In this document: positions 7,518 through 10,796 of the stretch, piece by piece
Layout of the letters: each line of letters begins with the position of its first letter
Position numbering within the stretch: the first letter of the stretch is position 1
Origin: DASZGI01 sp035938995
Lineage (GTDB): Bacteria; Actinomycetota; Actinomycetes; Streptomycetales; Catenulisporaceae
Length of the DNA: 10,796 nucleotides
NCBI RefSeq assembly: GCF_035938995.1
Contig: NZ_DASZGI010000057.1
Span: forward strand, 1-10,796
Reading direction: 5' to 3'
Made by a program: the position numbers and the translations under genes
Notes under the pieces: model-generated
The model's input: the letters and a program-made list of their open reading frames with translations, nothing else
Told to the model about the DNA's origin: nothing
Database searches by the model: none

Positions 7518-7961
7518 TCACTTGCCCTGGTTCGCAGCCGCGATCCGCCAGTCGGTCTTGACCTCCTGCAGCACCCAGCCGTTGCCGTCCGGGTCGCTGA
7601 AGTCGGCGAACGACTCGTAGTCGGATCGGTCCGGGTGCGGCCCCTCGTGCCACGCGCCGTCGACGATGTGCCGGATCCCGCTGACCTCCACCCCGCGCCC
7701 GATCAACTCGTCACGGGCGGCGACGATGTCCGAGACGATCAGGTGCAGGCCCCTGGTCGTGCCCGGCGCGGCCACCACGCCCAGGCCGTCGCCGAACCCG
7801 ATCGAGCAGCCCGACCCGGGCGGGGTGATCTGCACGACCCGCATCTTCTCGCCGACCGGGGTGTCGACCAACAGGTCGAAGCCGGCCTGCTCGGTGTAGA
7901 ACGCCTTGGCCCGGTCCACGTCGGCGACTGGCAGCAGCACCAGTTCGAGGCGGTATTCCAT
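7518..7961 (-). CDS. VOC-family (glyoxalase/bleomycin-resistance-like) protein
   Basis: This 147-residue protein has two beta-alpha-beta-beta-beta modules. The first starts with LELVLLPVADVDRAKAFYTE, the second with GLHLIVSDIVAARDELIGRG, and it closes with FADFSDPDGNGWVLQEV, where the late Glu is the usual metal-binding position. VOC proteins act as metal-dependent lyases, isomerases or dioxygenases, or as binding proteins for small ligands; nothing here fixes the substrate. The frame extends to a GTG at 7985, but ATG 7961 is chosen because a strong Shine-Dalgarno (AAAGGAG) lies 6 nt before it. It is the first gene of a probable VOC-sigma operon, which suggests it may act on or sense the signal that the sigma factor answers. 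A 9-bp inverted repeat precedes it. Confidence 0.85.
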   Translation of the reverse strand: MEYRLELVLLPVADVDRAKAFYTEQAGFDLLVDTPVGEKMRVVQITPPGSGCSIGFGDGLGVVAAPGTTRGLHLIVSDIVAARDELIGRGVEVSGIRHIVDGAWHEGPHPDRSDYESFADFSDPDGNGWVLQEVKTDWRIAAANQGK

Positions 7962-7967
7962 GATCGT

Positions 7968-7974
7968 CTCCTTT
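7968..7974 (-). promoter_or_regulatory. Shine-Dalgarno site that fixes the VOC start
   Basis: AAAGGAG on the minus strand is followed by 6 nt (ACGATC) and ATG 7961. It lies inside the longer frame beginning at 7985 and argues against that start. Confidence 0.75.
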
Positions 7975-7977
7975 GTC

Positions 7978-8007
7978 GTCGACACCTGCTCTCGCGCGGG
8001 TGTCGAC
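7978..8007. promoter_or_regulatory. Perfect 9-bp inverted repeat upstream of the VOC-sigma operon
   Basis: GTCGACACC (7978-7986) and GGTGTCGAC (7999-8007) are exact inverse complements separated by 12 nt. The distal edge is 4 nt before the VOC Shine-Dalgarno. It could be a repressor operator or, in the transcript, a hairpin next to the ribosome-binding site (the arms can be extended inward by GC/GC after one mismatch). Confidence 0.5.
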
Positions 8008-8178
8008 AGTGAAACGGGCGACCCCGCCGAAACTCATCGGTGGAGCGATGAACCGCTGAGATTATTTTTGGCGGTGCTGCGGCCCGGCGCGACCCGTGCT
8101 CACCAAACCTGGCGGATCGGACCCTGGCGGATCACCAGAATTCCCGCGTTTCCCCGCGCGGATGTCGCAACCCGCTAC
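8008..8178. promoter_or_regulatory. Divergent intergenic region between VOC-sigma and BNR-moaD-like units
   Basis: This gene-free stretch separates two divergent transcription units. An unusually A/T-rich patch (about 8059-8069) contains TAATCT on the minus strand (8064-8059), a possible -10 for the VOC-sigma operon about 100 nt upstream of the VOC start. ACCGC (8052-8056) and GCGGT (8071-8075) flank that patch as an inverted repeat. An 11-bp direct repeat, CCTGGCGGATC, occurs at 8108-8118 and 8123-8133. No convincing coding sequence is seen. Confidence 0.35.
8108..8133 (+). repeat. 11-bp direct repeat, 15-bp period, upstream of the BNR protein gene
   Basis: CCTGGCGGATC is present exactly at 8108-8118 and 8123-8133, about 60 bp before ATG 8192. 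Possible paired binding sites for a regulator; no known motif is recognised. Confidence 0.4.
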
Positions 8179-8184
8179 TACCGT
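8179..8184 (+). promoter_or_regulatory. Putative leaderless -10 element (TACCGT) for the BNR protein gene
   Basis: TACCGT is followed by 7 nt (GGGCGGC) and ATG 8192. The same TACCGTGG(G)CGGCATG string precedes the MatB-like gene. Confidence 0.4.
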
Positions 8185-8191
8185 GGGCGGC

Positions 8192-9280
8192 ATGGCTGAC
8201 ACGCTCCTGCTCGCCGGAACCCGAAAGGGTCTCCTCATCGCGCGCGGGCGAGCCGGTTCCTGGGAAGCCGAACCGCTCGCCCTTCCGATGACGGCCGTGT
8301 ACGCGGTCGGTATCGACACCCGTCGCCCCACGCTCCGCCTGTTCGCCGCGGCGACCAGCGAGCACTGGGGCCCCACCATCCTGCACTCCGACGACCTCGG
8401 CGCCACCTGGGGCGAGCCGGACCACGCGCCGGTGGCCTTCCCCAAGGACATCGATGCGGCGCTCGGCCGGGTCTGGCAGATCCAGCCCGGCCCCGCCTCC
8501 GAGCCGAACCTGGTCTACGCCGGCACCGAGCCCTCCGCGCTCTTCGTCTCGCACGACGGCGGCATCAACTTCGAACTGGTGCGCGCCCTCTGGGATCACC
8601 CGCACCGGGAGAACTGGGCCCCGGGCTACGGCGGCCAGGCCGTCCACACGATCGTGCCGCACCCCGAGCAGCACGACCGAGTGCTCGTCGCGATGTCGGC
8701 CGGCGGCGTCTACCGCACCTTCGACGGCGGCGAGAGCTGGGCCCCGGCCAACAAGGGCGTCAAGGCCACGTTCCTTCCCGAGGAGCAGCGCTACCCGGAG
8801 TACGGGCAGTGCGTGCACAAGGTCTCCGGGGACTGCGGCAACCCCGACCGGCTGTACCTGCAGAACCACAACGGGGTCTACCGCACCGACGACTGGGGCA
8901 CGAGCTGGACCTCCATCGCGGACGGGCTGCCCGGAGAATTCGGCTTCTCGATCGTCGCCGACCCCGTCCGCCCCGACTACGCGTACGTGTTCCCACTGGT
9001 CAGCGACTACCAGCGGTTCACCCCCGACTACCGCTGCCGGGTCTTCGGCACCGACGACGCCGGCGGCAGCTGGTCCGAGGTCGGGGTCGGGCTGCCCCAG
9101 TCCGGCTTCTACTCGATCGTCCTGCGGGACGCGTTCACCGCCGACAGCCACGATCCGGCCGGGCTGTACTTCGGCACCCGGAGCGGGGAGCTTTTCGCGG
9201 GCGGCGTCGGACGCTCGTGGACCCGCGTCGCCGAGAACCTGCCCGACGTGCTCTCGGTGCGCGCCATGGTTCTCGACTGA
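8192..9280 (+). CDS. BNR/Asp-box beta-propeller protein (sialidase-like, probably not a sialidase)
   Basis: This 362-residue protein contains repeated Asp-box motifs (S/T-x-D-x-G-x-S/T-W): SDDLGATW (66-73), SHDGGINF (120-127), TFDGGESW (176-183), TDDWGTSW (232-239) and TDDAGGSW (287-294), spaced about 54-56 residues apart as expected for propeller blades. The start ADTLLLAGTRKGLLI is typical of a soluble actinobacterial family often labelled exo-alpha-sialidase or WD40/YVTN/BNR protein. It has no signal peptide or membrane segment, and I see no clear set of the catalytic Arg/Tyr/Glu of true sialidases, so a cytosolic binding or unknown enzymatic role is more likely. ATG 8192 is preferred over the frame's upstream start at 8096, which adds non-conserved residues. 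The moaD-like gene follows 46 bp downstream, a pairing I recall from other actinobacteria. Confidence 0.8.
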   Translation: MADTLLLAGTRKGLLIARGRAGSWEAEPLALPMTAVYAVGIDTRRPTLRLFAAATSEHWGPTILHSDDLGATWGEPDHAPVAFPKDIDAALGRVWQIQPGPASEPNLVYAGTEPSALFVSHDGGINFELVRALWDHPHRENWAPGYGGQAVHTIVPHPEQHDRVLVAMSAGGVYRTFDGGESWAPANKGVKATFLPEEQRYPEYGQCVHKVSGDCGNPDRLYLQNHNGVYRTDDWGTSWTSIADGLPGEFGFSIVADPVRPDYAYVFPLVSDYQRFTPDYRCRVFGTDDAGGSWSEVGVGLPQSGFYSIVLRDAFTADSHDPAGLYFGTRSGELFAGGVGRSWTRVAENLPDVLSVRAMVLD

Positions 9281-9326
9281 GCACAGTGCTGGAGTGGACC
9301 CGGCCTCTTAGTGAGGGAGACAGGCC

Positions 9327-9617
9327 ATGAGCGTGACCCTCCTCGTTCCCAGTGCGCTGGCCGGGTTCGCGGGCGGGCGGCGCGAGGTCGAGCTGGACGG
9401 CCCCGGCGGCGGCGCGACGACCGTCGCCGGGGTGCTCGACCGGCTCGCGGACCAGCTGCCGGCGCTGGAGCGGCGGCTGCGCGACGAGCGGTCCGCGATC
9501 CGCCGCCACGTGAACGTCTACGTCGACGGAACCGACATCCGCGACCTGTCCGGCCCGGACACCGCCGTGCCGGACGGCGCCACCGTGCAGGTCATCGCCG
9601 CTGTAAGCGGGGGCTGA
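9327..9617 (+). CDS. MoaD/ThiS-family small sulfur-carrier-like protein
   Basis: This 96-residue ubiquitin-fold protein starts with SVTLLVPSALAGFAGGRREV and has the helix TTVAGVLDRLADQLPALERR, then HVNVYVDGTDIRDLSG, and ends DGATVQVIAAVSGG. The C-terminal Gly-Gly is the defining feature: it is adenylated and thiocarboxylated in MoaD (molybdopterin synthesis) and ThiS (thiamine), and used for conjugation in some relatives. ATG 9327 has a good Shine-Dalgarno (GAGGGAG, 9313-9319, 7 nt spacing), unlike its leaderless-looking neighbours, which supports translation as the second gene after the BNR protein. No E1-like MoeB/ThiF or rhodanese gene is in the window. The last 26 bp are overlapped antisense by the end of a decayed sigma gene. 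A role in cofactor supply to the molybdoenzyme 3 kb away is possible but unproven. Confidence 0.85.
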   Translation: MSVTLLVPSALAGFAGGRREVELDGPGGGATTVAGVLDRLADQLPALERRLRDERSAIRRHVNVYVDGTDIRDLSGPDTAVPDGATVQVIAAVSGG

Positions 9618-9812
9618 CCGCGCCCCCGCCCGGCAGGTGCGCCAGCTTGGCCGGATTGAGCAGGGCGAAGGCCCGGCGTCCGCGACCGACCCGAGAAGCC
9701 GGTACGCCACCGACGTCAGGTACCGCCGATGCTCCTCGAAGCCGTCCGCCGGGGACTCCCCGTCGGCTCCGGCCGCACCTACGAGTTCAAAATCCGCCCC
9801 GCCGTCGCCCAC
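9592..9812 (-). pseudogene. Remnant of a SigJ/ECF41-type sigma factor gene (internal deletion plus frameshift)
   Basis: From a GTG at 9812 the minus strand encodes about 46 residues ending FEEHRRYLTSVAYRLLGSVA-DA, the start of sigma region 2 in SigJ/ECF41 proteins (M. tuberculosis SigJ has the comparable SVAYRLTGTVADAED). Immediately after, in a different frame, it encodes AFALLNPAKLAHLPGGG and stops at 9594-9592. NPxKL is the signature of the C-terminal SnoaL-like domain of this group. The middle of the protein, about 220 residues by family length, is missing, and the two ends are out of frame. In the N-terminal frame translation would run antisense through the moaD-like gene without meaning. 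A -10-like TATTTT lies 6 nt before the GTG, inside the 127-bp repeat. Confidence 0.75.
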
Positions 9813-9856
9813 GCCACGAAAATACCGCCTCGCCCCCGTCCCGCGCCGCCGTAAGC
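9730..9856 (+). repeat. 127-bp direct repeat, copy 1 (left of the TA module)
   Basis: This copy matches 10553-10678 except for two substitutions (C9782 versus G10605, A9789 versus G10612) and one extra C near 9808-9810, about 98% identity. It runs from TGCTCCTCGAAGCC to GCCGCCGTAAGC. On the minus strand it holds the -10-like element, GTG start and first codons of the SigJ-like remnant. Weaker likeness extends a few bases further left (from about 9723). Confidence 0.93.
9819..9824 (-). promoter_or_regulatory. Putative leaderless -10 element (TATTTT) of the SigJ-like remnant
   Basis: TATTTT on the minus strand, then 6 nt (CGTGGC), then GTG 9812. It is a good TANNNT match inside repeat copy 1; the same element is kept in copy 2 at 10641-10646. 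Confidence 0.4.
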
Positions 9857-9888
9857 ACGCACTTGGCCTGTGCCCGACAGGACCGCGT

Positions 9889-9894
9889 TAAACT
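9889..9894 (+). promoter_or_regulatory. Putative leaderless -10 element (TAAACT) for the antitoxin-toxin operon
   Basis: TAAACT matches TANNNT and lies 6 nt (GGGGAT) before ATG 9901. A weak -35-like TTGGCC (9863-9868) lies 20 bp upstream, a long spacing. The promoter lies just outside repeat copy 1. Confidence 0.45.
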
Positions 9895-9900
9895 GGGGAT

Positions 9901-10122
9901 ATGACCGTCCGGGATGATCTGCACCATCTGGTGGACGCTGTGCCCGAGGATCGCCTGCCGAGCGTGGTCGAGTTGCTGCGCCAGTTCGCCGAACTCGGCC
10001 ACGAGGTGCGTCCCCGGCGGGTCTTTCGCAGCGCCGGCGCGCTCTCGGCCGAGCGGGACCTTGCAGCCCGCAGCGAGGACATCCTGCGCGCGGAGCTCGG
10101 CGAGGAGGAGACAACCTCGTGA
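9901..10122 (+). CDS. VapB-like antitoxin of a type II toxin-antitoxin module
   Basis: This 73-residue acidic protein directly precedes a PIN-domain toxin gene and overlaps it by 4 nt (GTGA), the standard antitoxin-toxin layout. The N-terminal half (MTVRDDLHHLVDAVPEDRLP followed by SVVELLRQFAELG) predicts an amphipathic helical region of the kind found in actinobacterial antitoxins. The C-terminal half, with RPRRVFRSAGALSAERDLAA and a Glu-rich tail, is probably the disordered segment that blocks the toxin active site. I do not recognise a specific DNA-binding fold (AbrB, RHH or Phd), so family naming rests on context. It has no Shine-Dalgarno with usable spacing, and a -10-like hexamer lies 6 nt upstream. 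Such antitoxins usually repress their own operon. Confidence 0.75.
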   Translation: MTVRDDLHHLVDAVPEDRLPSVVELLRQFAELGHEVRPRRVFRSAGALSAERDLAARSEDILRAELGEEETTS

Positions 10123-10532
10123 TCGTCGTCGACACCGGCCCGATCGTGGGCCTGATCAACGATCGCGACGACGATCACGAGCGCTGCCTCGCACTGCTCA
10201 GCAGCCATCCCGGTCCCCTGCTCGTACCCACTCCGGTGTTCACCGAGGTATGCCTGCTGCTCGAAAAGCGCCGTGGCACGCGCGCGGAGCTGGAATTCCT
10301 CCACGACGTTCGCTCCGGATTGTTCCAGCTGGTAGAGCTGACCGCGGCGGACCTCGACCGGATCGGGGTGCTCGTGGACAAGTACGCGGACCTGCCGTTG
10401 GGAACGGTGGACGCTTCGGTGATCGCCGTCACCGAGCGGCTGAAGCTGACCGAGGTCGCCACCCTCGATCGTCGTCATTTCTCCGTAGTGCGCCCCGACC
10501 ACGTTCCCGCGCTCACGCTGCTGCCGCAGTAG
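10119..10532 (+). CDS. VapC-like PIN-domain toxin ribonuclease
   Basis: This 137-residue protein has the four acidic residues of the PIN active site in their expected places: Asp5 in MIVVDTGPIV, Glu43 in VFTEVCLLLE, Asp98 in GTVDASVIAV, and Asp117 in VATLDRRHFSVV. PIN-domain VapC toxins are Mg-dependent endoribonucleases that cut tRNA or rRNA and stop growth when not bound by antitoxin. GTG 10119 overlaps the antitoxin stop by 4 nt and has a strong Shine-Dalgarno (GGAGGAG ending at 10110, 8 nt spacing). The full catalytic set and normal length indicate an intact toxin. The whole module lies between two near-identical 127-bp repeats, unlike any other gene in the window, suggesting recent arrival or a local duplication. 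Confidence 0.88.
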   Translation: MIVVDTGPIVGLINDRDDDHERCLALLSSHPGPLLVPTPVFTEVCLLLEKRRGTRAELEFLHDVRSGLFQLVELTAADLDRIGVLVDKYADLPLGTVDASVIAVTERLKLTEVATLDRRHFSVVRPDHVPALTLLPQ

Positions 10533-10545
10533 GCTGCGCCCGCAT

Positions 10546-10634
10546 CCGGCGGTGCTCCTCGAAGCCGTCCGCCGGGGACTCCCCGTCGGCTCCGGCCGCA
10601 CCTAGGAGTTCGAAATCCGCCCCGCCGTCGCCAC
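10546..10634 (-). pseudogene. Second, shorter fragment of the SigJ-like gene 5' end (frameshifted)
   Basis: Within repeat copy 2 the minus strand again encodes GADFELLGAAGADGESPADG and then FEEHRR, but one base is missing after the GTG at 10634. That start therefore reads VATAGRISNS and stops after ten codons. Likeness to the remnant at 9592-9812 ends at about 10546, before the sigma region 2 core. This is a duplicated 5' end, not a gene. Confidence 0.6.
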
Positions 10635-10678
10635 GCCACGAAAATACCGCCTCGCCCCCGTCCCGCGCCGCCGTAAGC
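10553..10678 (+). repeat. 127-bp direct repeat, copy 2 (right of the TA module, upstream of the HipA-like gene)
   Basis: This 126-bp copy has the same orientation as 9730-9856 and starts 823 bp downstream of it. It lies 20 bp after the toxin stop codon and ends 8 bp before GTG 10687. Its last five bases supply most of the -10-like TAAGCT of the HipA-like gene. Confidence 0.93.
10641..10646 (-). promoter_or_regulatory. Second copy of the minus-strand -10-like element (TATTTT)
   Basis: TATTTT is followed by CGTGGC and GTG 10634, identical to copy 1. If active it would transcribe leftward into the toxin gene, antisense to it. Confidence 0.35.
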
Positions 10679-10679
10679 T
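10674..10679 (+). promoter_or_regulatory. Putative leaderless -10 element (TAAGCT) for the HipA-like gene
   Basis: TAAGCT fits TANNNT, followed by 7 nt (TGATCGC) and GTG 10687. In repeat copy 1 the same place reads TAAGCA, lacking the final T. No Shine-Dalgarno is present. Confidence 0.4.
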
Positions 10680-10686
10680 TGATCGC

Positions 10687-10796
10687 GTGCTGCGCGACGT
10701 GACGGCGACCCGGTATGTGACCCCGCTGCGGGAGGGCGGGTCGCTGCCGGCCATCGTCGAGGCCGACGACCTGGGCATGTACGTGGTCAAATTCCG
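10687..10796 (+). CDS. HipA-like kinase family protein, N-terminal 36 codons (3' end outside window)
   Basis: The frame from GTG 10687 reads VLRDVTATRYVTPLREGGSL, then PAIVEADDLGMYVVKF, and runs off the right edge. This matches the start of an actinobacterial family annotated as HipA family kinases (about 250-280 residues), whose opening I recall as LREVTATRYV-PLREGGSLP--VEADD-G-YVLKF. The VVKF Lys is the likely ATP-binding lysine of the kinase-like fold. In many actinobacteria a DUF3037 gene follows; whether that holds here cannot be seen. True HipA phosphorylates glutamyl-tRNA synthetase, but this family lacks a demonstrated target that I know of. The start is supported by the family match and a -10-like hexamer 7 nt upstream. 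Confidence 0.75.
   Translation, partial: MLRDVTATRYVTPLREGGSLPAIVEADDLGMYVVKF

Noticed and set aside
7962..7985. Upstream GTG start for the VOC protein
   Set aside because: The strong Shine-Dalgarno at 7974-7968 would lie inside the extended coding region, and the family starts at the first beta strand.
8132..9151. 339-codon minus-strand open frame antisense to the BNR protein
   Set aside because: No family resemblance; the plus strand has regularly spaced Asp boxes.
9280..9290. AGCACAGTGCT palindrome after the BNR stop
   Set aside because: A 5-bp arm with a 1-nt centre is too short to support a terminator or operator call.
9135..9812. 225-codon minus-strand frame as an intact gene
   Set aside because: Only the first 46 or so codons resemble a sigma factor. 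The rest is antisense to the moaD-like and BNR genes, and the true C-terminal piece is in another frame. Reported as a pseudogene instead.
9730..10678. The 127-bp repeats as ends of a transposon or att sites of an integrase
   Set aside because: No transposase or integrase gene lies between them, they are in direct orientation, and their sequence is explained as a sigma-gene 5' region.
9914..10702. 262-codon plus-strand frame overlapping the TA module
   Set aside because: It is an alternate frame of the antitoxin and toxin genes, running through repeat copy 2, with no conserved features.

Overview
The window is GC-rich throughout, with strong G/C bias at third codon positions, GTG starts and several F420- or ECF-sigma-type genes. 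This points to a filamentous-type actinobacterium (Streptomycetales/Catenulisporales-like). The genus is inference; no rRNA or other marker gene is present.

Layout. (1) 1-3921, plus strand: the C-terminal two thirds of an SF1/Upf1-like helicase (open at the left edge), an F420-dependent LLM-class oxidoreductase, a MatB-like malonyl/acyl-CoA synthetase and a RimJ/L-type GNAT acetyltransferase. A hairpin at 3910-3940 closes this block against the convergent minus-strand block. (2) 3952-7961, minus strand: in transcription order, a VOC-family protein, a SigG-like ECF sigma factor with a SnoaL-type C-terminal domain, a five-helix membrane molybdopterin oxidoreductase of the sulfite-oxidase/YedY fold, and a Cof-type HAD phosphatase. 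(3) 8192-9617, plus strand: a BNR/Asp-box beta-propeller protein and a MoaD/ThiS-like small protein ending in Gly-Gly. (4) 9592-10796: a decayed SigJ/ECF41-type sigma gene, a VapBC-like toxin-antitoxin pair, and the first 36 codons of an actinobacterial HipA-like kinase.

The most unusual structure is in block 4. A 127-bp sequence (9730-9856) recurs almost perfectly in direct orientation at 10553-10678, and the two copies bracket the toxin-antitoxin module. The repeat is the promoter and first codons of the SigJ-like gene, plus the start-proximal promoter of the HipA-like gene. The simplest reading is that a sigJ-like/hipA-like divergent intergenic region was duplicated as the TA module arrived, and the sigma gene then collapsed by internal deletion and frameshift.

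A second window-wide theme is promoter architecture. Several genes have a TANNNT-like -10 hexamer only 6-7 nt before the start codon and no Shine-Dalgarno sequence, the layout expected for leaderless mRNAs. The VOC, moaD-like and vapC-like genes instead carry clear Shine-Dalgarno sites. No gene-free stretch exceeds 300 bases. No tRNA, rRNA, CRISPR array or transposase was seen.
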